The notes below the pieces were generated by a model. It had not been told where the DNA came from and ran no database searches. It saw only the letters and a list, made by a program, of their open reading frames with translations. Positions 18,161-26,545 of a DNA stretch of 64,000 nucleotides are shown here, in pieces. Position 1 is the first letter of the stretch; every line of letters begins with the position of its first letter. Where the stretch lies: contig OZ220479.1 of NCBI GenBank assembly GCA_965115885.1, positions 1,240,001 through 1,304,000 of the forward strand, written 5' to 3'. The translations under genes were made by a program, and so were the position numbers. The DNA comes from BD2-11 sp965115885 (GTDB taxonomy: Bacteria; Gemmatimonadota; Gemmatimonadetes; Longimicrobiales; Gaopeijiaceae).

Positions 18161-18494
18161 TGGCGTCGCGGGGCCCGAAGGTGCCTTCCCAATCGACCGC
18201 CACCAGCCTCGGATCCAGACTTCCTCCTCTCCTCCGTTCGGGCTCGTCGCCGTGCTGGAAACCCTCCCGAGAGGCGTGCTCGTGCTCCGTAGAACGTTGG
18301 GTCGAGTCGCCATGCAAGACCCCTCGCGGCTACGGTCCAAGTGGGTTTCCTATAGTCTCTCGTTCCCGCATCGCCCGCAAGGATTCGGCCGACGGCACCG
18401 GTCCCCGGTCCCTCCGATCGGGACGACGACGTCGGCAACCGCGGCTAGTTCCGGGGTCGGGGTCCCGGTCGCCCTCTCCCTTGCCCGGGCCCCG
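18161..18494. other. Gap between transposase remnant and TonB receptor
   Basis: About 330 bases. No gene or clear structure is seen. It contains a short lower-GC patch around 18345 (TTTCCTATAGTCTC). Confidence 0.4.
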
Positions 18495-21005
18495 TCAGTT
18501 CGCGAACACGTCGAATTTCAGGTAGGCGATCCGCCCCGCGATCCCGTAGGGCGACTCGGGCGAGTAGTCGAGCGCCCAGAGCTGACCGGGGTGGTCGTCC
18601 GGGAGCCGGTCGGGCAACGTGTCGAAGAGGTTGTTCGCCCCCAGCCCCACCCGAATCCGTCCGTCGAGCGCGAAGGTGATCTCCGCGTCGGCGATCGCCG
18701 CTCCGCTGACTTCGACGGGAACCTCGAACACGGTGGGCACCGTGATCGACCCCATGCGTCGCATGCGCACGCGGGCCCCGAAGCCCGAAGCCAGCCTCAC
18801 GTCCCCGCTGAAACCGATGCGCGTCCGGGGCTGGGCCTGGGTGATGAGCGCGGTCTGGGTCTCGCGGATGAAGTGGGGGTTCCGGTTCGCGGTGATTTCG
18901 GTTTCGTTGCGGTGCAGACTGGCCGAGAGGTCCAAGGCGCCCCAGCCCATGCCCCTGAACCGCCAGTTGGCGGCGACGTCGAGCCCCCGGGTGCGGGTGT
19001 CGATCGCGTTGGTCCAGAACGCCACCGCGTCCACCGGGCGCCCTTGGAACCGGGCGTTGGCGCGCAGGCCGTGCTCCTGGTTCATTCCCTCCGTCAGCAC
19101 GATCCCGTCCTTGACCGCCACCTGGTAGACGTCGGCGGTCACCTGGAGCCCGCTCTCGGTCGCGAGGACCAAGCCCGCGGTCAAGCTGAGCGACGTCTCG
19201 TGGGCGAGCGAACAGGCTCCGAAGTCCTCGCACGCGATGGGATCGCCTTCGGGGAGGAACCCGTTGGTTCGAAGGCCGTCGCTGCTCCCCACGAATCCCA
19301 GGGTGTTGAACCCGCGTTGGGGCAGGCTCGGCGCCCGGAATCCGGTCGAGAGCGCGGCGCGCACGGCGCTTCCCGATTCTCCCAGATCGAGCCGGGACGC
19401 CAGCTTGGCGGTGAGCGAGCTGCCGGCGTCGTCGTAGTTCTCGAACCGGAGCGCGCCGCCCAGCGTGAGCGCCTCGTTCGCCGGCCTGATCTCGGAGTCC
19501 GCGTACACCCCCAGACCGATCCGGTCGCGTTCGCTGTCCATGGCGGACTGGGGACTGTAGCCCGGATATCCCTGGATGCCGCAACTCGCGACTTGGGATC
19601 CGTCCGAGTTCAGGTGGTGCGCGGCCGGAAAGCTGCCGGCCGAATTGTCGGGACCGCACGCGTAGCTCGCCGGATCTCCAGCTTCCATCCGGTAGCTCTC
19701 GCTGCGCAACGCGGCTCCCACCGCCAGCAGCCCCGGAATCGAACCCAGCTCCACGTCGCGCTGGGCGTCCGCGTTCACGTTCATCTGCATCAGGTTGGCC
19801 GTTCCGCTGTGGGCCGACCGGGGACCTGCGGCCGCGGCGAGCTCCACGGACGACGCCTCCGGGTTTCGGGCCAGATGGGCCGCCGCGTAGGAGGGGTTGA
19901 CGGAGTTGGCCGCGCCGAAGGAGAAGCGACCCCGTCCGAAGCCGGCGCTCAGTTCGGCCGACCAGTCGGAGATCTCGCCCCGGATGCCGCCTGCCAGCGA
20001 GACGTCCTCGAGGTCGGACTCCTCGACCGGAAAGAATCCGTCCGGATACACGTGGGAAACGTTGCGCGGCACCCAGTCCGCCTTCCGGTACAGCCCGTCC
20101 GACACCGCGCTGCGGCGCGAGAATCCGCCGAAGGCGAAGAGCTCGGCGGTCTCGCCCACCGGCAGGGCCGCGTTCGCCGCCACCGCGCCCCCCTCGTAGT
20201 CGGGCTCTCCGTTGCGCGACAGGAGCATCGTTCTGCCTCCGTCCGCGCACGGCGCGTAGCTCGGATCCGAGCCGAAGCAGGTCGGCGCCTCGCCGCCCCT
20301 CTGGCTGGGCGCTTGGCGAGAATATTCGCCCGTGACGTTCAGGTAGCCTCCGCGCGCGCCGAGGGCGAGTCCCACGTTCCCCGAAGTCAGCAACCGCTCC
20401 CCGTCCCCGAAGGAGGTCCGGCCCAGGTAGGTCGACCAGCTGGAGCCGGCGGCGTTCTCCTTCAGGACCACGTTGATCACCCCCGCGATGGCGTCCGAAC
20501 CGTACTGCGACGCCGCGCCCTCGCGCAGCACTTCGATGCGCTCGATGGCGTGGATCGGGATGGCTCGCAGGTCGGTGCCGGTGGTGCCCATGCCCAGCAT
20601 GCTGATGAGCTTGGCGAAGGCGATCCCGTGGCGCCGCTTGCCGTTGACGAGCACCAGCACCTGATCCGGGTTCATCCCCCGCAGCGTCGCCACGTGAAAC
20701 GCCGCGCCGTCCCCGACCGTCAACCGCGTCGAGTTGAACGACGGCGCCATCCTCCCCAGCGCCTCGCCCAGGTCGATCTCTCCCAGGCGCGAGAGTTCCT
20801 CCGAACCGTAGACGTCGACCGGAACCGGAAGCAGCACCGGATCCTGGATCCGTGCCCGGGAGCCGACGACCACCAGCAGGGAATCGACGGCGATCGCCGA
20901 GTCCGGGAGCTCCTGCGCCGATCCCGCGGACGGTGCGAAGATCCGAAGGAATCCGACGAGCCCCAAGGCCGAGAGCTTGAATTTCGAGCGTCGCACGTGC
21001 TGCAT
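18495..21005 (-). CDS. TonB-dependent outer-membrane receptor
   Basis: 836 residues from ATG 21005, which has a GGGAGG site; an upstream in-frame ATG at 21140 adds 45 implausible residues. Signal peptide at residues 1-30 (LGLVGFLRIFAPSAGSAQ). The plug domain follows with VLVLVNGKRRHGIAFAKL and the hallmark RIEVLREGAASQYGSDAIAG. The rest is a 22-strand-type barrel with the C-terminal motif ending in an aromatic-rich strand (AYLKFDVFAN). Cysteine-containing extracellular loops are present (TCFGSDPSYAPCADG). Such receptors import siderophores, vitamins, sugars or peptides using TonB energy; the substrate cannot be read from sequence. It ends an all-minus run and has no substrate-specific partner next to it. 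Confidence 0.92.
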   Translation of the reverse strand: MQHVRRSKFKLSALGLVGFLRIFAPSAGSAQELPDSAIAVDSLLVVVGSRARIQDPVLLPVPVDVYGSEELSRLGEIDLGEALGRMAPSFNSTRLTVGDGAAFHVATLRGMNPDQVLVLVNGKRRHGIAFAKLISMLGMGTTGTDLRAIPIHAIERIEVLREGAASQYGSDAIAGVINVVLKENAAGSSWSTYLGRTSFGDGERLLTSGNVGLALGARGGYLNVTGEYSRQAPSQRGGEAPTCFGSDPSYAPCADGGRTMLLSRNGEPDYEGGAVAANAALPVGETAELFAFGGFSRRSAVSDGLYRKADWVPRNVSHVYPDGFFPVEESDLEDVSLAGGIRGEISDWSAELSAGFGRGRFSFGAANSVNPSYAAAHLARNPEASSVELAAAAGPRSAHSGTANLMQMNVNADAQRDVELGSIPGLLAVGAALRSESYRMEAGDPASYACGPDNSAGSFPAAHHLNSDGSQVASCGIQGYPGYSPQSAMDSERDRIGLGVYADSEIRPANEALTLGGALRFENYDDAGSSLTAKLASRLDLGESGSAVRAALSTGFRAPSLPQRGFNTLGFVGSSDGLRTNGFLPEGDPIACEDFGACSLAHETSLSLTAGLVLATESGLQVTADVYQVAVKDGIVLTEGMNQEHGLRANARFQGRPVDAVAFWTNAIDTRTRGLDVAANWRFRGMGWGALDLSASLHRNETEITANRNPHFIRETQTALITQAQPRTRIGFSGDVRLASGFGARVRMRRMGSITVPTVFEVPVEVSGAAIADAEITFALDGRIRVGLGANNLFDTLPDRLPDDHPGQLWALDYSPESPYGIAGRIAYLKFDVFAN

Positions 21006-21082
21006 GTCGCGCCTCCCTGTTTTCCCGTGGCGGAGAGGGACGAAGACCCGAACCTCCGAGAGCCGAAGGGGATGGAAAAGAT

Positions 21083-21445
21083 CTAAAGACGACGACGAGA
21101 GCCAAAAGGTTCCGCGTCGCCGGGCGGCGGATCCGGCCACCCCGGCCGCCGTCCCCCCTGAGCCTCGCGCGCCGAAGCGATGATGCGCCAGAGGACGTCG
21201 CGCGCCATCTCCGGATCCACCCCCAGCTCGCGCGCCCGCACGGCGGCCCGGCGCACCATCCTGGCCTCGCGCGCCGGGTCGAGGACCGGAAGGCCCAGCT
21301 CCTCCTTCGCCTTTCCGATCTCGATGGCGAGCTTGCGGCGTTCGCCCATCAGCGCGATGAGCCGGTCGGTCGCCTCGCCGATCGCGTCGCGCAGCCGCTC
21401 CAGTCGCTCGCTCGGCGCGGCCTCGCGCGCCGCCGGTTCATCCAT
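21083..21445 (-). CDS. Chorismate mutase, AroQ type
   Basis: 120 residues, all helical. RLRDAIGEATDRLIALMGER then RRKLAIEIGKAK is the AroQ helix 1 signature with the catalytic arginines and lysine. EARMVRRAAVRARELGVDPE and VLWRIIASAREAQ form helices 2-3. It converts chorismate to prephenate for Phe/Tyr synthesis. There is no signal peptide, so it is cytoplasmic. It overlaps the end of the symporter gene upstream by 8 bases, implying one transcript. The Pro/Gly-rich C-terminal tail is an extension beyond the usual 90-residue domain. Confidence 0.88.
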   Translation of the reverse strand: MDEPAAREAAPSERLERLRDAIGEATDRLIALMGERRKLAIEIGKAKEELGLPVLDPAREARMVRRAAVRARELGVDPEMARDVLWRIIASAREAQGGRRPGWPDPPPGDAEPFGSRRRL

Positions 21446-22937
21446 GGCCGGATCCCGCGTCCGCTCGCCCGCCCGCGAACGCCTCGACGTGGGCGCGGTC
21501 CTGGGGGCGGGTGGCCAGGCTCACGCCCACCAGAACGGGGATGTGCACCGCCAGCCCCAGTACGCCCTCGTGCAGGTCGAAGGGGCGGAATTCCATCCCC
21601 AGACGGCCGGCGACGAAGAAGAAGACCGCCGTGGCGGACCCCGCGACCAATCCGGCCACGATCCCCGGGGTGGTCGCTCGGCGCCAGAAGAGCGCCGCGC
21701 ACACCGGGGGCGCGAACTGGCAGACGATCCCGTAGGCGGTCAGCAACAGCACCACCAGCGACGAGTTCTCGTCCAGCGCGAACCCGTAGGCCGTCAGCCC
21801 CACCGCCAGCACCAGCGCCTGCATCAGCCGACGCCGAGCGGCGTCGCTCAGTCGGCGGAAGGGACCCACGCCGTCCTCCACGGTCACCGACGCCGCCGCG
21901 TGAAGGAGCGCGTCCCCGGTCGACATCGACGCCGAGAGGGCGCCCGCGCAGAAGAGTCCCACGACCAGCGTGGGCAACTCCGAGCGGAGGATGAGGAAGG
22001 GGAGGACGAAGTCGGGATCGGAGGGGGATTCCGGAAACAGCACCCCGGCGAAGCCGATCAGGAAGACGGGGATGAGGAAGAGCTGGAAGGTGGGGAAGAG
22101 GATCACGGTGCGGCGGAGCGTGCGGTCGTCGCGCGCGGCGAAGGCCTTCATGAACAGGTGGGGCCACATCATGAGCCCGACCGCGCTGACCAGGATGGCG
22201 CTCGAGTAGCCGCCCCAGCTCCACGGATCGCCCGTCGCTGCGAGCCCCGGGACGGAGAGCATCTCCGGGCGTTCGGCGAGGATGCGCTCGAACATCTCCC
22301 CAACGCCCCCGTACAGCCGGAAGGGCAGATAGATGCCGAGCGACCAGGCGATCGCGACCATGAAGACGCCCTGGAAGGTGTTGGTCCACCCGACTGCGGC
22401 CACCCCGCCGGTCAGGACGTAGAGGACCACGACGGCGTAGGCCACGGCCGCCCCCGCGGCGAGCGGGACGCGACCGTCGGTGACCGCCTCGACGACGATG
22501 CCCGCGCCCTGCATCTGCAGGGTGACGTAGGGCACGACCGCGGCCACGGAGAGCGCCGCCATCAGCGCGGAGAGGAAACGGGAGGGGAAGCGCCCGACCA
22601 GCAGCTGGGCTTGGGTGACGTAGCCGAAACGCCGCCCGAGCTCGGCCGCGCGCGGGCCGATGAAGTACCAGGGGGCGATGCCGAGCGCGCCGTAGGAGAG
22701 GATGTAGAAGGCGGCGGCGCCGCGGGAGTAGGCCCAGCCCGGTCCCCCCAGGAAGGCGAAGGCGGAGAAGACGGTCGCTCCGGTGACGAAGTACATCACC
22801 AGCAGTCCGAAGCGGCGGTCTCCGGCCACGTATCCGGTCACGCTCCGGGAAGCGCGCCGACCCGCCGTCAACCCGATGCCCAGCGTGGCTCCCAGGTAGA
22901 CCAGGATCAGGATCGAGATCAGCTGCCAGCGCTCCAC
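21438..22937 (-). CDS. Sodium:solute symporter family (SSS) transporter
   Basis: 499 residues with about 13 hydrophobic helices. GTG start at 22937, just after the DUF3311 stop. The N-terminus LILVYLGATLGIGLTAGRRA, then FSAFAFLGGPGWAYSRG and the sodium-site helix LFCAGALSASMSTGDALLH match the SSS fold, which couples Na+ to solute uptake. The DUF3311 neighbour is a common partner of SSS monocarboxylate or amino-acid carriers. Co-transcription with chorismate mutase and fatty-acid type genes suggests an organic-acid substrate, but this is inference. Confidence 0.9.
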   Translation of the reverse strand: MERWQLISILILVYLGATLGIGLTAGRRASRSVTGYVAGDRRFGLLVMYFVTGATVFSAFAFLGGPGWAYSRGAAAFYILSYGALGIAPWYFIGPRAAELGRRFGYVTQAQLLVGRFPSRFLSALMAALSVAAVVPYVTLQMQGAGIVVEAVTDGRVPLAAGAAVAYAVVVLYVLTGGVAAVGWTNTFQGVFMVAIAWSLGIYLPFRLYGGVGEMFERILAERPEMLSVPGLAATGDPWSWGGYSSAILVSAVGLMMWPHLFMKAFAARDDRTLRRTVILFPTFQLFLIPVFLIGFAGVLFPESPSDPDFVLPFLILRSELPTLVVGLFCAGALSASMSTGDALLHAAASVTVEDGVGPFRRLSDAARRRLMQALVLAVGLTAYGFALDENSSLVVLLLTAYGIVCQFAPPVCAALFWRRATTPGIVAGLVAGSATAVFFFVAGRLGMEFRPFDLHEGVLGLAVHIPVLVGVSLATRPQDRAHVEAFAGGRADAGSGHG

Positions 22938-22938
22938 C

Positions 22939-23145
22939 TCAGCTTCGCCGCCTCTTCCGGTTCCGTTCTTCGGAGCGGTCCAGCGCGAACAGAACCACGG
23001 CCCCGCCCGCCACCCAGAGCGCGATCGCGGCCAAGTTGAAGGGAAGCCCCAGCACCAACGGCAGGGGGCGATTGAAAGGGACGAAGCCCGGCCAGGTGAC
23101 GAAGATCAGGAAGAGCGCGAAGTAGATCGCGGCCCCGGCGCGCAT
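22939..23145 (-). CDS. DUF3311 small membrane protein
   Basis: 68 residues from ATG 23145, with two hydrophobic helices (IYFALFLIFVTWPGFVPF and AAIALWVAGGAVVLFAL) and a basic tail RNRKRRRS. The LPLVLGLPFN motif between helices is typical of DUF3311 proteins, which sit next to SSS symporters and may be an accessory subunit. The stop lies directly before the symporter start, suggesting coupled translation. Confidence 0.8.
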   Translation of the reverse strand: MRAGAAIYFALFLIFVTWPGFVPFNRPLPLVLGLPFNLAAIALWVAGGAVVLFALDRSEERNRKRRRS

Positions 23146-23159
23146 CGGTTTCGCTCGCC

Positions 23160-23960
23160 TCACCTTCCGCGGAACTCCGGGCGGCGTTTTTCGACGAAGG
23201 CGCGCACGCCCTCCCGTCCGTCGCCGCTCGCGAAGGCGGCGAGGAAGAGTTCCTTCTCGATCGCGAGCCCCTCGGCCAGCGGGGTCTCGGCGGCGGCTCG
23301 GAGCGACTCCTTGACCAAGCCCAGCGCGACGGGGCTCCAGCGCGCCATGCGCTCGGCGAGTCGGCGGGCCCGCTCCAGGTGCTCGCCCTCGTCGGCGAGG
23401 ATTTCCACCAAACCGATGCGGTGCGCCTCGGCCGCGTCGATCACGTCGCCGCTCAGGGCGATGCGGGCGGCCTGCCCCGGTCCCACCAGCCGCGCCAAGC
23501 GCTGGGTGCCGCCGGCGCCCGGGATCAGTCCCAGACGGATCTCGAATTGGCCGAAGCGGGCGCTCGCGTCGGCCACGCGCACGTCGCAGGCGAGCGCGAG
23601 CTCGACCCCGCCGCCCAGGCAAAAGCCGTGGATGGCCGCGACGACGGGCTTGGGGAAGGCGGCCACCGCGTCGTACACGCGCCGCCGCCGGTAGACCCGC
23701 CGCTGTTCGTCGGGCGCGCGCGCCGCGAACTCGGAGACGTCGGCGCCCGCCGCGAAGGCCTTCCCGCCGGTTCCGCACAGGAGGGCGACGCGCACGGCGT
23801 CGTCGCGGGCGAGCCGGTCCATCGCGCGCGCGATCTCGCGCCGCACCGCGGCGTCGAGGGCGTTCAGCTTGTCGGGCCGGTCGATCCGCACGACCGCGAC
23901 GGCGCCCTCGCGTTCGACCGCCAAGGCCTCGCGGCGCGGCCCGTCCGCCAGCGTCGTCAA
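23160..23960 (-). CDS. Enoyl-CoA hydratase/isomerase
   Basis: 266 residues. The best start is TTG 23960, with GGGGGAG just upstream and a 4-base overlap (TTGA) with the preceding stop. Crotonase fold: oxyanion-hole segment AFAAGADVSEFAA, then HGFCLGGGVELALACD with Glu120 and FGQFEIRLGLIPGAGGTQ with Glu140, the two catalytic glutamates. It hydrates trans-2-enoyl-CoA to 3-hydroxyacyl-CoA in beta-oxidation or related acyl-CoA breakdown. It follows the 3-hydroxyacyl-CoA dehydrogenase gene, which catalyses the next step. Confidence 0.92.
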   Translation of the reverse strand: MTTLADGPRREALAVEREGAVAVVRIDRPDKLNALDAAVRREIARAMDRLARDDAVRVALLCGTGGKAFAAGADVSEFAARAPDEQRRVYRRRRVYDAVAAFPKPVVAAIHGFCLGGGVELALACDVRVADASARFGQFEIRLGLIPGAGGTQRLARLVGPGQAARIALSGDVIDAAEAHRIGLVEILADEGEHLERARRLAERMARWSPVALGLVKESLRAAAETPLAEGLAIEKELFLAAFASGDGREGVRAFVEKRRPEFRGR

Positions 23961-24883
23961 CGCTCCCCCCGGTTCCAGCGGTGGAATCCTTCTCCCGTCT
24001 TCCTTCCGAGTTTCCCCTCCCGCACCATGCGCCGCAAGATCTCGGGGGGACGCCAGCGCTCGCCGCCCAGCTGCTCGTGCAGGTACTCGGCGATCGCCAG
24101 GCGCACGTCGAGTCCCACCAGATCGGTGAGGCGGAGCGGGCCCATCGGATGCCGATAGCCCAGCTCCATCGCCTTGTCGATGGCGGCGGGCTCGGCCACG
24201 CCCTCCTCCACCATGCGCATGGCCTCCAGCCCCAGCGCCACGCCGAGCCGCGAGGAGGCGAACCCGGGGGCGTCGCGCACGACGATGGGTTCCTTGCCCA
24301 GACCGCGTGCGAACGCGACGCCGGCGTCCAAGGCGGCCGGGTCGGTGCGGCGGCCGCGCACCACCTCCACCAGCGCCATCAGGTGCACGGGGTTGAAGAA
24401 GTGCAGCCCCAGAAATCGGTGCGGTTCGACGAGCGCTTCGGCGATCGCGTCGATGCCGAGGGAGGAGGTGTTGGTGGCGAGCAGCGCCGACGGAGGGACG
24501 ACGGCCTCCACCTCCCCGAAAAGGCTCCGCTTGAGCTCCATGCGCTCGGGCGCGGCTTCGATCACGAGCTCCGCCTGCGCGCACGCGTCCGCGAGCGACG
24601 GGGCTGGGGAGACGCGGCTCAGCGCCTCCGCCCGCCGCTCGCCGGTCACCTTTCCGAGCGAGACGCCCTTGTCCAAGTTGGCGCGGATGCGGGCGAGGCC
24701 GCGCTCCGCCGCCGCCGCGTCGGGGTCGTGGAGCGCGACCCGATGTCCGGCCACGGCCGCCACCTGCGCGATGCCGTGGCCCATGACCCCGGCGCCCAGA
24801 ACGGCGACCGCCATGGGATCGTCGCTCGAAGCGGATGGCGAGTCTCGCCGACCGGTCGCCGGTGCGGTCGAATCGGTTCCCAT
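23957..24883 (-). CDS. 3-hydroxyacyl-CoA dehydrogenase (3-hydroxybutyryl-CoA type)
   Basis: 308 residues from ATG 24883, preceded by GGAGA. The reading frame stays open 154 codons further upstream, but that part is Arg/Pro-rich and not protein-like. NAD-binding Rossmann motif VLGAGVMGHGIAQ at residues 28-40; then LLATNTSSLGIDAIAE and LHFFNPVHLMALVEVV, the catalytic His region, and the C-terminal helical domain with DAPGFASSRLGVALG and ELGYRHPMGPLRLTDLVG. It oxidises 3-hydroxyacyl-CoA to 3-oxoacyl-CoA with NAD. Length is standard for the stand-alone, monofunctional form. Confidence 0.93.
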   Translation of the reverse strand: MGTDSTAPATGRRDSPSASSDDPMAVAVLGAGVMGHGIAQVAAVAGHRVALHDPDAAAAERGLARIRANLDKGVSLGKVTGERRAEALSRVSPAPSLADACAQAELVIEAAPERMELKRSLFGEVEAVVPPSALLATNTSSLGIDAIAEALVEPHRFLGLHFFNPVHLMALVEVVRGRRTDPAALDAGVAFARGLGKEPIVVRDAPGFASSRLGVALGLEAMRMVEEGVAEPAAIDKAMELGYRHPMGPLRLTDLVGLDVRLAIAEYLHEQLGGERWRPPEILRRMVREGKLGRKTGEGFHRWNRGER

Positions 24884-25348
24884 GGGGTTCTCTCCGGTGG
24901 GGTGGGACGAGAAAGCTGGAACGGGAGGAGGCGGGAAGCGCGGCGGCGCCCGTCGCCGGGGCGCTTCCGCGCTCGCCGGACTTCCATGCGGATTCCGACG
25001 CGCCCGGGCGGCGCCGCGCCGATTCGGTCGAGTCGTGCGACGACCGCGCCGCGCCGCGTCCCGGACCGGCGGAGGCGTCCCGACCCTCCGCGGACGGGGC
25101 GAGCGGAAGGGGTTGCGAGGAGGCGAGGGTCCGGCGACGACGGAAAGGCCGCGAGCGGATTCCGACGCGCTCCGGATCGCGGTCGGGCGCACGGGAGCGG
25201 AAGTCGCGGACCTTGGCGGAATCGAGCGTGCGGCGACGCTCGCGGGGACGCGCGACGCGAGGGCGTGGAGAACCCGGGAACGGATTTCGTCGCCGGATCG
25301 TGCGGCGCACGACGCCGAATCGCGCTCGCGGCGTCGGAAGTGCACGGG
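24884..25348. other. 465-bp gap within the acyl-CoA gene cluster
   Basis: Very GC-rich. No gene, repeat or clear hairpin is seen. Translations in all frames are Arg/Pro/Ser/Ala-rich. It probably holds the promoter of the dehydrogenase-hydratase-symporter transcript, though no promoter motif can be pointed to. Confidence 0.5.
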
Positions 25349-26545
25349 TCAGTCCGCGGTCACGACGGTCGCGATCCCCTGGCCGACTCCGATGCACATG
25401 GTGGCGAGCCCCACCTCGCTGCCCCGCTTCGACATCTCGTGCACCAGGGTGCAGAGGATGCGCGCGCCCGAGCATCCCAGCGGGTGTCCGAGCGCGATCG
25501 CGCCCCCGTTCACGTTGACCCGCTCCGGATCGAGATCGAGCAGCCTCAGGCAGGGGATGGCTTGGGCGGCGAAGGCTTCGTTGACTTCGGCCAAGTCGAC
25601 GTCCCGGGGGCCGATGCCGGCGCGCCGGAAGGCTTTTCGGGCGGCGGGGACCGGTCCGACGCCCATGCGGTGCGGTTCCACCCCGGCGACCGCGCTCGCG
25701 CGAACGACCGCCATCGGGGCGAGCCCCAAACTGCGCGCCCGGCCCTCCTCCATCACCAGCAGGGCGGCGGCGCCGTCGTTGATGCCCGACGAGTTGCCCG
25801 CGGTGACCGTTCCTCCCTTCTCGAAGACGGGCGCGAGGCGGGCCAGCGACCCGGGCGTCGCGCCCGGGCGCGGATGCTCGTCGGCGTCGATGCGGACCGG
25901 GCCGCCCTTGCGTCTCGGGACCTCGACCGGCACCAGCTCGTCGCGGAAGCGGTCCCGGGCGACGGCGCGCCGGGCCCGCGCCTGGCTCTCGGCGGCGAAG
26001 GCGTCCTGCTCCTCCCGCCCCACCCCGAATTCCCGGGCCACGGCTTCGGCGGTCCGTCCCAACCCGACGGTCCACTCGGGAGCGAAGGCGGGGTTGGGGA
26101 AGCGCCATCCCAGCACGGTGTCGGCGACGGCCGGGGCGCCGCGCGCATAGCCCTCGGTCGGCTTGAGCATGACGTAGGGGGCCCGGCTCATGCTCTCCAC
26201 GCCGCCGGCGACGAAGACCTCCCCCTCCCCGGCCGCGATGGCGTGGAAGGCGCTGGCGACCGCCTGAAGTCCCGAACCGCACAGTCGGTTGACGGTCTGG
26301 CCCGGCACCTCGACCGGCAGGCCCGCCCGCAGCAGCGCCATGCGCGCGACGTTGCGGTTGTCTTCGCCGGCTTGGTTGGCGCACCCGAGGATCACGTCGT
26401 CGACCGCGGCCGGGTCGAGGTCGGTCCGATCGACCAAGGCGCGGATCGCGCCGGCCGCCAAGTCGTCCGGGCGCACTTGCGCGAGCGCGCCGCCGTGCCG
26501 CCCGATGGGGGTGCGGACGGCGTCCACGACGACCGCCCGCCTCAT
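25349..26545 (-). CDS. Acetyl-CoA C-acyltransferase (thiolase)
   Basis: 398 residues. ATG 26545 overlaps the aldehyde dehydrogenase stop (ATGA). Nucleophile Cys89 in NRLCGSGLQAV, His354 in GHPLGCSGARI and Cys384 in MCIGVGQG complete the catalytic triad. EVNEAFAAQ is the family NEAF motif. The enzyme cleaves 3-oxoacyl-CoA with CoA in degradation, or condenses acyl-CoAs in reverse. Together with the hydratases and dehydrogenase it supplies a full beta-oxidation half-cycle, lacking only an acyl-CoA dehydrogenase. Confidence 0.94.
   Translation of the reverse strand: MRRAVVVDAVRTPIGRHGGALAQVRPDDLAAGAIRALVDRTDLDPAAVDDVILGCANQAGEDNRNVARMALLRAGLPVEVPGQTVNRLCGSGLQAVASAFHAIAAGEGEVFVAGGVESMSRAPYVMLKPTEGYARGAPAVADTVLGWRFPNPAFAPEWTVGLGRTAEAVAREFGVGREEQDAFAAESQARARRAVARDRFRDELVPVEVPRRKGGPVRIDADEHPRPGATPGSLARLAPVFEKGGTVTAGNSSGINDGAAALLVMEEGRARSLGLAPMAVVRASAVAGVEPHRMGVGPVPAARKAFRRAGIGPRDVDLAEVNEAFAAQAIPCLRLLDLDPERVNVNGGAIALGHPLGCSGARILCTLVHEMSKRGSEVGLATMCIGVGQGIATVVTAD

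Noticed and set aside
21005..21140. Longer start for the TonB receptor
   Set aside because: It adds 45 residues without a signal sequence and overlaps chorismate mutase, whereas ATG 21005 has GGGAGG and a signal peptide.
24884..25345. N-terminal 154-residue extension of the hydroxyacyl-CoA dehydrogenase
   Set aside because: The extension is low-complexity Arg/Pro/Ser/Ala, the family starts at the Rossmann fold, and a good ribosome site precedes ATG 24883.
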